From the NCBI GenBank assembly GCA_030527105.1, contig JAUNBK010000003.1, forward strand, positions 48,849-99,641: a stretch of DNA of 50,793 bases. Reading direction: 5' to 3'. Below, piece by piece: positions 25,591 through 36,100 of this stretch (the first letter of the stretch is position 1; each line of letters opens with the position of its first letter). The translations under genes were made by a program, and so were the position numbers. The stretch is from Planctomycetia bacterium (GTDB taxonomy: Bacteria > Planctomycetota > Planctomycetia > Pirellulales > Thermoguttaceae). The notes under the pieces were generated by a model. The model saw only the letters and a list, made by a program, of their open reading frames with translations, did no database searches and was not told the DNA's origin.

Positions 25591-25635
25591 CTACGCACCA
25601 CGGCTCGCGAAACTTCGTGAATGTCGAAAATTGAG
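25591..25635 (+). repeat. fragment of the 104-bp intergenic repeat
   Basis: CTACGCACCACGGCTCGCGA matches the core of the full repeat, followed by degraded sequence. Only the central part survives and both terminal inverted repeats are lost. It lies in the untranslated leader of the DUF2339 gene. Confidence 0.75.
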
Positions 25636-25685
25636 GCGCAATTGTTTTGAAACAAATCGAAAAACGAGAATAAGGAGGTTTCGCA

Positions 25686-27980
25686 ATGTCCGAGATACTA
25701 ATCCTCTTCGTGGTAGGAGCTTTGGTGTGGTTCGCGGTTCAGTTTTTCCAACGGATGGACAGAACCTTGAACGCATTGGAGACCTTGAGCCACCAGCTTG
25801 AGAAAACGGCATTAGAATCGGGCGCACCTCGCCGCTGCGAGACGCCACCCCAAGTGGAGTGCCCCACAGACGCGCCGCAGCTTGAGATGGATTCCGCCGC
25901 CAGCGTGCCCCCTGCATCGAGCGCGATTCCGCCCGCCTTGCCACACTTGCCCCCGCAGCCACCATTGCCGCCACTCTCTCCGCCGTTCCTCCCCCCGCAG
26001 CCGTTGGTGTCTTCCGACCCGCCAAATCCTTTGCCTATCGAGACTCCACCAGCGTCGAATGACACATCCCAATCTTTTTGGCAAGAGGTTTGGGACTACT
26101 CCAACGAGGCACCGTCGGGGAGAAAAACGCGCCGGCTTCAAGAGACTTTCTCGGGCGTTTTCCCTCATCGACAACGCAGCGACGAGGATGGAGAGAATCG
26201 CGAGTGGGGGGACACTCACGCTTGCGACTTGTTGCGCAGAGGGTGGAATTGGTTCCTCTTTGGGAAGGAGGAACTTCGGTCGGACGACTCGCTCGAATAC
26301 CTCGTCGCTGCCAACTGGCTCACGCGTCTTGGGATGCTTATTCTCGTTTTGGGAATCGGTTTTTTCGTGAAATATTCGATTGATCGCGAGTGGCTCAGTC
26401 CGACCGTTCGTGTCGTTGGGACGACGATCTTTGGCCTCGGCATGTTCCTTTTTGGGAATCGATTGTGGCACGGCACGCTCAATCTTTTGGGTCAGGCGTT
26501 TATCGCGGGCGGGACGTGCGTTCTGTATTTTTCGACGTTTGCTGCTTCGGAAACGTACAAACTCATCCCTCCCGAGGCGGCATTCGGCTGCGCGTGTCTC
26601 GTTACGATGCTGCTTGTTTTTTCCGCATTCCGCAAAAACAGCCTCCTTGTCGCCACCCTCGGCATACTTGGTGCCTACGCGACGCCCATGTTGATTCCGT
26701 CGGCACTCGATGCGTCCGTTTATTCGCTCCCCGTCTACTTGCTTTGCTTGGGGGTTGGTCTCCTCGCGCTGCGTCGATTCAAGGATTGGTTGATTCCACT
26801 TTGGATTGCGCTTTTGGGGAGTTATCATCATCTCTATCTTTCGTTTGCGGCGTATGTCGAGTCGTGTGAGTCCCTTGGGTGCGCGCCGATGTGGTCGAAT
26901 CAGGAGTCGCTCTTTTTCTTGGTCGTGTGCGCGTCTCTCTATTTGCTTTTGCACTCAGCCGTGCAGCGGAGGGTTTTGATCGGGCACGCGAACGGAACGC
27001 CGTGGGAGTCGATTTTCACGTGTGCGAACGCGGCGATTGGTGGCTGGTTCATTTATTCCATTATTTATTCTTCGAGCCAGGAAATCCTTTCGTGGAACGA
27101 CTTTTGCTTGAGCAGCCACGTCCTCTTGCAAGCCTGCGCGTTTGGTGGTCTTGCGTTTTGTCACGCGATTTTTGGCGCTGTGGGGCGTTGGAAGGAAGCG
27201 ACACGAAAGCTCTGGACGACAAATATGGCTCTGAGCGCGATGTTTCTCGGCGTTGCGTTTTGCACGACTTGCCGTGATGTTTGGCTTATTCCGCTTCTCG
27301 TCGTGGAGGCGACGGCGTTTTTGGCGATTATCCAAAATGGGGGTAGTTCCACGATGAAACAGGTCGCGCGGTGGGCGATCGTTCTGCTCCTTGTTTCTAG
27401 CGTGATGTTGATGACGCCGTACATTTATAAGCTCTCCTTCTGGCAATTTTTCCGCAAAGATTTTTCGACCTTCAACATTTCGTTCGACTGGTGGGAGCGT
27501 ATGATTTGTCTGCTCTTGCCCTCTATGGCGGGGGGCGTTGCGTCGTTGATAACGTGGAGAAATCGGCAGCAGGGAACGAATAGCGAGCAAGAAACAGACC
27601 GAGCTTTCATGGCGGCGTTTCTCTCGTTGGCGGTCGTGCAGTTGTTCCTTTATCTCACGGCGGAAGCGGAATTTCTCACGGGCACGTACCACCCCCATTG
27701 GCGGCTCGGGACCATTTCTCTCCTCTGGGCATCTGGTGCACTTGCGTTTATTTGCGTCGGGCTGGCGTTTCGTTCGAGAATCATTCGAATCGTGGGACTT
27801 GCCCTTTTTGCAACTGTGGCGGGGAAAATCTTCTTCGTTGATTTAGCCGGCACCGACCAGATTTATCGAATTATCGCTTCGATCCTGCTCGGGTTTTTGA
27901 TCCTTTTTGCCGCTTTTTTATATTTGAAATTTAAAACCATATGCCTTATGGAGCACGAAAATGATGCAATATCAAAATGA
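25686..27980 (+). CDS. DUF2339 polytopic membrane protein
   Basis: This 764-residue protein matches the DUF2339 family (PF10101) of large integral membrane proteins of unknown function. An N-terminal membrane segment (ILILFVVGALVWFAVQFF) is followed by a short coiled-coil-like helix and a roughly 100-residue Pro-rich linker (about 70-130). From about residue 205, starting with the family motif NWLTRLGMLILVLGIGFFVKYSID, the remainder is about 16-18 hydrophobic segments. AGQAFIAGGTC-like and GAYATP motifs of the family are recognisable. AAGGAGG precedes the ATG at normal spacing. It overlaps the next gene by 20 nt. Confidence 0.92.
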   Translation: MSEILILFVVGALVWFAVQFFQRMDRTLNALETLSHQLEKTALESGAPRRCETPPQVECPTDAPQLEMDSAASVPPASSAIPPALPHLPPQPPLPPLSPPFLPPQPLVSSDPPNPLPIETPPASNDTSQSFWQEVWDYSNEAPSGRKTRRLQETFSGVFPHRQRSDEDGENREWGDTHACDLLRRGWNWFLFGKEELRSDDSLEYLVAANWLTRLGMLILVLGIGFFVKYSIDREWLSPTVRVVGTTIFGLGMFLFGNRLWHGTLNLLGQAFIAGGTCVLYFSTFAASETYKLIPPEAAFGCACLVTMLLVFSAFRKNSLLVATLGILGAYATPMLIPSALDASVYSLPVYLLCLGVGLLALRRFKDWLIPLWIALLGSYHHLYLSFAAYVESCESLGCAPMWSNQESLFFLVVCASLYLLLHSAVQRRVLIGHANGTPWESIFTCANAAIGGWFIYSIIYSSSQEILSWNDFCLSSHVLLQACAFGGLAFCHAIFGAVGRWKEATRKLWTTNMALSAMFLGVAFCTTCRDVWLIPLLVVEATAFLAIIQNGGSSTMKQVARWAIVLLLVSSVMLMTPYIYKLSFWQFFRKDFSTFNISFDWWERMICLLLPSMAGGVASLITWRNRQQGTNSEQETDRAFMAAFLSLAVVQLFLYLTAEAEFLTGTYHPHWRLGTISLLWASGALAFICVGLAFRSRIIRIVGLALFATVAGKIFFVDLAGTDQIYRIIASILLGFLILFAAFLYLKFKTICLMEHENDAISK

Positions 27981-28806
27981 CGACGCGCGTCACGAACAAT
28001 ACTCGGATTCCTTCCAATACGAGCAGCCTTCTCCTGGAGAAAATCTTTCGCAAGAGGAGATTTATCGTCGAATATACAACGTGCCGTGGCTCGAAAAGTG
28101 GGTGAATTTTATCGTTTTTGGGGTCGTTGCGCTTTTTGTGATACCCTTTTTCATTTGGGGTGGAGGTCTTTTGCGTTTTTCGTCAGACAATCATTTCCTC
28201 TTGAACAAACCGATCAGCAGCATGGATTCCCTCGAGCCGATTCTTGGCGCGGCATCTGCTCCGAATATCGATTCCATGATGGATGATTCTATTTTGATTA
28301 TTTTGTGGAGTCCTTGGGACACGAAGTCGTGCCAAATGATTTCCTCGGTCGCGCCATTGATAACGCAAGCGCGTGCAAATCCGCATTTCAGGGTGATTCC
28401 GATTGCATATCCGTTGCGAATGATGTCATATGCCGATGAGACGCAAATCTCGGACGTCGTCAAATCGCCGGAAGAGTGGGAGCTTGAAGCGCGTCTGAAG
28501 AATCGAGAGCTTGAGCGTGTGCGGGGGCAAAAGGATCCGCTAGCAAATAGCCTTAAGGCGAGTTTCGCACAAAATCGATACAAGTTCGATCAAGTTTGGT
28601 GGGATCCAACGGACGAGTTTCGCACCTCGCAAATTCGACTCCTCAACCAGATGGAGCCTTCCTCAAGGCGGCGTGCCCACGATTTGGGGGTTCCCACCGT
28701 TCTTCTTGTGGAGGGTGGATTGGTCTCGGCGGCGTGGGATGGTGCCTCGCCGGAGAATACGAAGAGCCTCAAGGAGCGCCTTCAAGTTATTGCCGCTATG
28801 CGTTAA
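27961..28806 (+). CDS. membrane-anchored thioredoxin-fold-like protein with degenerate active site
   Basis: This 281-residue protein has a charged N-terminal region of about 50 residues and one membrane segment near 48-68 (FIVFGVVALFVIPFFIWGGG). The remaining domain is probably on the outer side. Its features suggest a thioredoxin/TlpA fold: a strand ILIILWSPW, a following cysteine (DTKSC), a second strand VIPIAYP and a late GVPTVLLVEGG resembling the cis-Pro segment. The first cysteine of a normal CxxC is absent, so it is unlikely to be an ordinary dithiol oxidoreductase. It starts inside the end of the DUF2339 gene and should be cotranslated. Similarity is by pattern only; function unknown. 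Confidence 0.6.
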   Translation: MMQYQNDDARHEQYSDSFQYEQPSPGENLSQEEIYRRIYNVPWLEKWVNFIVFGVVALFVIPFFIWGGGLLRFSSDNHFLLNKPISSMDSLEPILGAASAPNIDSMMDDSILIILWSPWDTKSCQMISSVAPLITQARANPHFRVIPIAYPLRMMSYADETQISDVVKSPEEWELEARLKNRELERVRGQKDPLANSLKASFAQNRYKFDQVWWDPTDEFRTSQIRLLNQMEPSSRRRAHDLGVPTVLLVEGGLVSAAWDGASPENTKSLKERLQVIAAMR

Positions 28807-28819
28807 CCTCTTATGGGCG

Positions 28820-28892
28820 CAGCGTCGTTGGGGCGACGCACCACGCACAAGATACTTCGTGAGAACCGAAATTTCGAGAGGGGAACGAGTGT
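28820..28892 (+). repeat. degenerate copy of the 104-bp intergenic repeat
   Basis: GGGGCGACGCACCACG, then CGAAATTTCGAGAGGGGAAC and GAGTGTAA, follow the order of the full repeat with many changes. A short perfect hairpin, GCGTCG-TTGGGG-CGACGC, lies at 28822-28839. It sits directly behind the thioredoxin-like gene. Confidence 0.6.
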
Positions 28893-28923
28893 AACGCGAA
28901 GTACAACGAAGAAAGATGAGAAC

Positions 28924-28959
28924 AAAAAGGGCGCCGTCCCCAAAAAAAAACGACGCCCT
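28924..28959 (-). terminator. rho-independent terminator of the lipoprotein gene
   Basis: Read on the minus strand, AGGGCGTCGT (28959-28950) pairs with ACGGCGCCCT (28937-28928), ten pairs including one wobble, and is followed by five T residues. It lies about 27 nt after the lipoprotein stop at 28986. Confidence 0.8.
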
Positions 28960-28985
28960 AGAACCACTACTCAGACGAGTTTCGT

Positions 28986-29930
28986 TCACGACCCCGGTGC
29001 GCCAGGGTAGGTTGGATTGATATTTCCGGGAAGGAAAAGTGGTCGGGGAGGGGTAAGTTCTTGTGCCGCTTCAGGAGCAACGGCGGGAAGTTCCGACATT
29101 GACGAGCCTAGCGGAGAGTATCCGGCGGCAGGTGCGGGTGTTCCGGCTGCCTGCTGCGTTTGCGAGGCGTTCGGGCTGATGGCGTTAGGAACGTCGGGAG
29201 CGTAAGGTGTATTGCCTCCGTTCGGAACCTCATTTGGACTCACGTTTGGATTCACGCCGACATTTTGCGACGCAACACCAGATCCAGGCAAGTTGTTCGG
29301 CAAGCCGTTTGGCAAATCGCTCGGAAGCTCGTTGGGAAGCGTGGCAGGGAGACTCTCAGGAAGACTCGGTGGGAGTGCGGCTTGGGTGCCATACGCCTCA
29401 AGTTGCGGCGTTGCGTTGCCACCCACGGAAGGCTGCGTCGAGGAACCCATAAGCGGAGGAATGGTCGCCGTCCCGCCTGTGGGATTTTGGGCGATGGAAC
29501 CATAAGGCGCAGGCGCGGGGGGGATTGATGGCGAATTGGGTATCCCACCCGGTGGGACCTCGACTCCGATGGGGGACATCGGAGAGGAAGCGCCTGCCGA
29601 CGGACTCGGGGATTCTGTCCACGGAGGGAGTTCGTTTCCTTCGAAGCGTCCGAGATGCGCTACTTCCTCAGCATTGGGGCGGAGCGAATCATCATAGCCG
29701 ATGCCAACAGCGTCGCCAGTTCCGTTCGCACGCTGGTGCGCCAGTTCTGCAGTTGCCTTTGGATTTGCTTTCTCGGAAGGCTTTGCGATGGGGTCTCCTT
29801 TTTTTGCCGAGGGAAGCGCTACGGAAGGAAGACTCCAATCCGTTGTTGTCTTGCCGCCTTTAGATCGGCAGCCGAGCGTCGCTCCGACGAGGAAACTCAT
29901 CAGCAGGAGGAAATATAACGTCTTTTTCAT
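28986..29930 (-). CDS. Pro/Asn/Gly-rich lipoprotein-like exported protein
   Basis: The protein is about 314 residues and starts MKKTLYFLLLMSFLVGATLG-Cys, a signal peptide with a slightly atypical lipobox. The mature part is low in complexity and rich in Pro, Ser, Asn, Gly and Ala. It has a short repetitive stretch of Leu-Pro-x-x triplet-like units (PESLPATLPNELPSDLPN) at about residues 190-215 and no recognisable domain. I prefer the ATG at 29930; a TTG two codons earlier extends the frame to 29936. No clear Shine-Dalgarno is seen. A possible -10 TATAAT on this strand lies at 30012-30007. It is downstream of, and on the same strand as, the giant fibronectin-type protein, from which a hairpin separates it. 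Confidence 0.75.
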   Translation of the reverse strand: MKKTLYFLLLMSFLVGATLGCRSKGGKTTTDWSLPSVALPSAKKGDPIAKPSEKANPKATAELAHQRANGTGDAVGIGYDDSLRPNAEEVAHLGRFEGNELPPWTESPSPSAGASSPMSPIGVEVPPGGIPNSPSIPPAPAPYGSIAQNPTGGTATIPPLMGSSTQPSVGGNATPQLEAYGTQAALPPSLPESLPATLPNELPSDLPNGLPNNLPGSGVASQNVGVNPNVSPNEVPNGGNTPYAPDVPNAISPNASQTQQAAGTPAPAAGYSPLGSSMSELPAVAPEAAQELTPPRPLFLPGNINPTYPGAPGS

Positions 29931-30075
29931 GATCAATTACGCATATGCAATATAAAAATTCGCGTCGCGAAAGTGCGGCGGATGTGTGTACTATAGGGAT
30001 ACGTCGATTATAAGGATAAGTCGACTTTTGGATTTCTCGCCAAAAACATTGCGTTTGGCAAAAACCAAAAAACAC

Positions 30076-30144
30076 AACAAAACGCTCAAGGACGGAGGTT
30101 GAAAGGACATACGATAAAATACGCCCGGAAACCTGCGCCCTTGA
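30076..30144 (-). terminator. terminator hairpin of the giant Fn3 gene
   Basis: On the minus strand CTCAAGGGCGCAGGTT (30144-30129) pairs with AACCTCCGTCCTTGAG (30099-30084), 16 positions with two mismatches and a loop of about 30 nt. It is followed by a T-rich tract with runs of four and six T. It lies 14 nt beyond the stop of the giant gene. Confidence 0.65.
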
Positions 30145-30157
30145 GACTCAGGAGAAT

Positions 30158-33100
30158 TTACGAAAGGAACGAACGATGATGACGGTGGTACTCGGAAAAG
30201 ACCATGTCCACCGCCTCACTCGTGGAGTCAGACGCCGCGCGGAGGGAGTCGACATCGCGACCATTGCCAGAGAGTCGATTGGCGTCTTTCACGACAGGAA
30301 TCGGATCCGCTTCAGGGGCGCAAGGAATCTCTCTTTCCCTCTCGCCTCGTCGCTCCGACTTTCTCCAATCCGTCTTTTCAACGGGATTTTCAGAAGCGGC
30401 AGGGAGTACCACATTTCCCGAGCTTGGCGCGCGATACACTGGCGCAATGGCAAACGTGAAATCTTCGTGATAAACCACGTTGCGGTCGCCGAAGAAACTC
30501 TTTCCGTAGTTGTTCTCAAGCATCCAACCTCGGTCGCCGAGAGAAACATACTCGCTGCCGTCGAAGTTCGCGTAGCTTTCCGTCTTGGCAAGCTCGGCAT
30601 CCATCAGGATGTTGTCGGTTCCAGTGCTGGAGTAGTCGAGCAGGATCGTGCCGTCGTCGTCAAGGTCGCCCGGGACGGCATAAACGTCGAGCACTCCCAC
30701 CGCGTTGAACTCAACGGCGTCTTCCTTTACGCGGTCGCTCCAGCTTACGCCGTTCTCATTTTTGGGCGTGAGTGCGAAACGTCCAAAGTACGTGTCGCCT
30801 TCGCCCGCCACAAACGTCGCGGAGGTCGTGATTGTCCAAACGCCTGTCGCGTCGTCGTAACTAAATTCGAAACCGTTGGCAGCGGAAACGCCCGAAACAT
30901 CGTACATGTCGTCCACCGCAAACGTGAATTCAAACTCGCGCCCGGCAAGGATGCTTGCCGTGTCGTCCGACCAGATTTCGAGATAGACATTCATCCACTC
31001 GTCCACCCAAGTTGCGGGTTCGGGTTTCGTCGTTGCGCCCGTCGCACTAGGCTCGCGCACGATGATTCCTTCAAGCCCCACCGTGTCGGGAGCGACAAAT
31101 TCCACCGTGTCGGAAACGGAACCATTCGTGTTTTCGTCTCCGATTGCCGTGACGCGGAACTCATAAGTCGTGCCCGCCGAAAGGTCGTTCAAAGGCGTGC
31201 CGGACAGTGTGTCGGTCGAAAGAACATTGGAATCCGTCCAATCCTCCGTTCCCTTGATACGATACGAGAGAACGTATCCCGTCGCGTTCGGAACCGAATC
31301 CCACGACACGACGACATTTTCATCGACGTACGCTACCGAAACTTCAGGCGTCGCAAGCTGATCTTTGAGCGTCGTTGCTGTTGCGGTCTCCGACGCTTCC
31401 GAGTTGCAGAAGCCTTCTGTCGTCGTTTTGGCGGTCACCACGAAGGAATACTCCGTGTTGGGCGAGAGGCTGTTGAGCGTGAACGTTGTGTTTGGTCCCG
31501 CATAAACGTCTTGAGGAGCATTCTCACCCGTCCAGTAGGAGACGACGTACTCGCTCGCATTTTCGATGGTGTTCCACGAAAGTTGGATCGAAACGTCCGT
31601 AATCGTTCCAAACGTAATCGTCGGAGCCGCGATTTGAACGAGTGTCGTCGCTTCCGCAACGTTCGACACCGCAGAGTTCACGAATTCGGACGCTTCTGCC
31701 GCAACTGCCGTGACGCGGAATTGATACGTCGTGCCCGAGGTCAGACCCGAGAATCCAAGCGTCCAACTGCTGTCCACATTCTGCGTGGCGGTTCCGTTTG
31801 CGGTATTCCAAGTTTCCTCGCTCGCTTTTTTCCACTCCACGAGGAAGGAATCTGCATTTTCGACGTCCGTCCACGAAAGATTAATCGTCGTGGTGCCAGT
31901 GGTTTCCGCAGAGGCGACCGGAGCCGACAAAACGTCTTTCGTCGTTACGTCCAAATTGTCGGAGAACTCGGAGGTTTCCGAAACTCCGTCGATTCCCACG
32001 GACTGAAGGTGGAACTGGTAGGTCGTGTTCGCGCTCAAACCCGTGATTTCGCACGACGTTGTTGTGGTTTCGATGAACGTCCATGCAGTTCCTTCTGGTG
32101 CGTCGCTCGCGATGTACTTCAAAACGTATCCTGAAGCGTTTGTGTCGGCAGCCCACGAGAGACTAATCGTCGTGTCCGTTTTGCCCGCGAGTTGCGGCAT
32201 CTGAGGTTCAAGCAGAATCCATGTCGTCGCGCTCGTGAGTGCTGGGTCGGAATCAACCGTGGTCGTGCCGTCTCCCTTCGCGATAACGCGGATGTTATAC
32301 GTTGTCGCAGAATCCAATCCGCCAATCGTCGCGGCAGTCGTCACATCGGAGAGCGTGACGCCCGTCGAAACCCAATTTTCCCCGACTTGGTACTCGACAT
32401 CGTACCCAATCGCGCCGTCGACCGCACTCCACGTTACGTCAATTGTCGTAGCGCCTGTCGCCACTGCCGAGATTTCCTGGGTATTCACCACGAGTTTCTC
32501 AAGCGTCGTCATTGTCAAAACTTCGCTATAAACGGAGTCTGCCGAAACTCCTGTGGCACCGATCGCTCGAATTTGGAACCAAATCGTTGCGCTTTGGGGC
32601 ACGTCTTCCGCCTCGCTGAAAGTCCCGGAGAGACCGTCGGCGTTGGGTGCGAGATCAGTCCAGACACCATTCTCGGACGTTTTATACTGCAGTTGATACC
32701 TGTTTGCGTTGGCGATTGCGTTCCACGAAACAGAGACCGAATCCGTCGTGCGCTCGCCAGCCGTGAGTGTGGGCGGCAAAAGCTGAATCCACGTCATTGC
32801 GCTCGTCTCTGCGGGATTGGAATTCACGTAATCAATCTGGTCGCCCAGCGCGATAACGCGGATGCCGTACTCTGTCTCGGGATTCAAACCACTGATGGTT
32901 GCCGAGTTGGAACCCGTGCTGCTCACGTTCGTCGTGACCCAATCGTCGCCAACTTGGTACTCGACTTTGTAGCCAGACGCATTGGGGACGCTGTCCCACG
33001 AAACGTTGATGGTGGTCGCGCTCGTCGCGGTGGCGGAGGCGTTCAAATCGTCTCCCCACGAAAGTCGCTCGAGTGTTGAACTGTCGAATGCGGGGTTGCA

Positions 33101-36100
33101 CCATGCCGAAGTCTCCGAGACGCCGTCCGCGCCGAGTGCTCGAATTTGGAACCAAACGGGCTGCTTCTCGTCAATGTCGATCGACTCCGTGAAGGTGCCC
33201 GAGAGTCCGTCGGAGTTGAGCGTGACATCAACCCAGTCGCCCTCTTCCGAGGTCTTATACTGGAGTTCGTACCCGCTCGCGCCCTCGGTTGCTTCCCAAG
33301 TCACGGTGACGGAAACTGCCGTGCGTTCCGAAACGCTCAGTTCTGGCGCAGTGAGTTTCACCCACGTCGTCGCGCTCGTGAGAGCCGGTTCGGAATCGAC
33401 CGTCGTGACGCCGTCTCCCGTCGCAATGACGCTGATGTTGTATGTCGTGTCGGGGTTCAACCCGCTAATCGTCGCGGCAGTCGTCACATCGGAGAGCGTG
33501 ACGCCCGTCGAAACCCAATTTTCTCCGACTTGGTACTTGACTTCGTACCCGGTCGCGCCCTCGACCGCACTCCACGTGACGTCGATCGTCGTAGCGCTTG
33601 TCGCCACTGCCGAGACGCTTGTCGTGTCGACGACGAGTTTCTCAAGCGTTGCCACGCCCAAAACGTCGCTATATTCGGAAGCTACCGAGGTGCCGTCCAC
33701 GCCGAGAGCTTTGACTCGGAACCAAACCGTAGCGCTCTGCGGCACGTCTTCCGCCTCGCTGAAAGTTCCGGAGAGTTCCCCTTCGTTAGGAGTGAGTGGG
33801 AGCCAGTCGCCATCTTCGGAGGTTTTGTACTCCAATTGATAGCCATTTGCGCCCGCAATTTCGCCCCAGAGGACGGAGACCGAAGCGGTCGTGCGGTCGC
33901 CAGCCGTGAGCGTGGGGGCGGGAAGTTGAACCCATGTCGTCGCGCTCGCCTCTGCGGGGTCGGAGTCTGCCGAAACGTCGTCTGCTCCGAGTGCCGTGAC
34001 GTAGAAGTTGTAGAGCGTTCCTTCTTCCAAGCCAGAGAACGTGTTGCTCAAAACGTTCGCGTCGAAATTCGTCGTCACGGGGTTTTCGTTTCCTGTTTGA
34101 TAGGAAACTTGATATCCTGAGGCACCCTCGACGGCAGCCCACTCCACCAAAATGGTCGTCGTGCCCGTAGCCGTTGCGGTGGCTGCATTCTCGCCCCAGA
34201 CGAGTTTCTCAAGCGTCGCGCCACTGATGGGAGCGCTCCAGTCGGAAGTTTCCGAAATGCCGTCCGCTCCCAATGAACGGATGCGGAACCAGACAGCTTG
34301 GCTCGCCGGCACGTCGGGCGATTCGACAAACATCGCGGAGAGTCCGTCTCCACTGATCGTCAATTCGGTCCACGTGGTTCCATCCGTCGGCTCCGTCAGG
34401 CTGTACTGAACTTCGTATCCTGCGGCACCGAGCGATTCCGCCCACGAAACTTCGATCTCGCAGGTCGTTTTCTCGACGATGGAAAGCGTAGGGGTGGAAA
34501 GTTTCGCCCACGTCGTCGCTTTTGCCGTTGCGGGGGTGGAATCGATATAGTCTTCGCTCCCCTGCGCGACGACGCGAATGTTGTAGGTCATTTCGGGAGT
34601 GAGACCCGTGATGCTTGCCGTCCACGTTGTCTCACCCTCTGCGGGAGGTGTCACGACGACATTCGCACTGCTCCAGAGTTCGTCCTCTGCTACGGAGTAA
34701 TCAAGGACGTATCCCGTCGCATTCTCGACCGCACTCCACTGCACGCTGATTGTCGTGGCACCCGTCGCTTCGGCGGAGATTTGCGGAGCAGCAATTTGAG
34801 GTTTGGTCGAGACATTCTCGTCGACCGCCCACTCGGAATCAGCAGAGACACGCGCGACCCCCAACGCTTTAACGCGCACAAAATAATCCGTCCCAGCGTT
34901 AAGCCCGTCGATGGTCGCCGACGTGCCAGAAATGTTTTCCTCGAGAACAGGCGTCCAATTAACCCCATCCTCGGAATACTCAACTGCGTAGCCAGAGACC
35001 TTGTCGGGGTCGTTCGTCTCGTCCGTCCAAGAGATGGAGACGCTGGTTCCTGTCGCGTCGTTTTGGGTGATAACAACGGGCGAAAGCTGAATCCCCGTTT
35101 TCTTCTCGGCATACACCCACTCGGAATCCGACCAGAGCGTGTTCTCGTCTGCCACGACCTTGACGCGGAATTCGTACATCGTGTCGTAAGCAAGATTGCC
35201 TAAAACGAAGCCACCAAATTGCTCGTAGGAGAAATCTTCCTCGTCGGCTTGCGTCCAGGGATTTTCGGTTTCTCCCTCTTCCACTTTGACGCGATATTCG
35301 ACAGAATATCCCGGCGCGTTGGGAACGCGATACCATGCCAAGTCGATTACGTTGACGTCTTTGAGCGAAGCGACCAATTCGCCCGGCGCAGCCCACTGCT
35401 GGATGGACTCGGTTTGCGCCGAAGCGATCGCGCTCCAGTCGGAATCCGTTGTTTCGATGTTGTCGCCAACCGCCATAACTTGGAAGCCCGCCCAAGTTCC
35501 CTGCTCCAACCCCGTGAGTGTGAAGGAAACGGTGCCGCCAGAAACGATGAAACCTTCTCGAACGTACGTCCAATCTTCGTCCGCGACCTCGCTCAGTTCC
35601 TCGGTTCCGGTATAATAACGTAGCACGTAGCTCGTTGGGGCGTCCACATCGTCCCATTCAAAAACGATCGTGTTGAGAGCCGCGGTTCCGTCGGCAGTGT
35701 AGGCGTCCGCACCGGAAATAGTGAGTTTATACGCTTGAGATTCCACCGCGCCAATATCCACCGTACCGCCAGCGATTCGATCATTGCCCAACAGGTCGCT
35801 GCCTTCGGCGGAAGCGTATTGATTATTGCCCGCATCGACGACGCTCGCGTTTGCCCAAATGCGATAATCCCTGTTGTCGAACAATCCGGTTTCTGAATTG
35901 TAGAAGGCGAAGATGCCGCTCAAGTCCTCGGAGGAAACTTCGAGGTTGCTTTCGCCAATGATGAATCCGCGGTCGAGATAATTTCCTTCCGCGAGATAAA
36001 TGCTGTTGGTAATATAAAAATCGGCACGATAGCCTTGGAAATTTTCCAAGAGCGTGGAGTTCGTAATATCGACGTCCTTAAGCTGAGTATCAATGGAAAC

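Noticed and set aside
30176..32134. Long 652-codon plus-strand open frame opposite the giant Fn3 gene
   Set aside because: It is the complementary shadow of the highly repetitive Fn3 coding sequence; its product is Arg-rich without domains and has no promoter or ribosome binding site.
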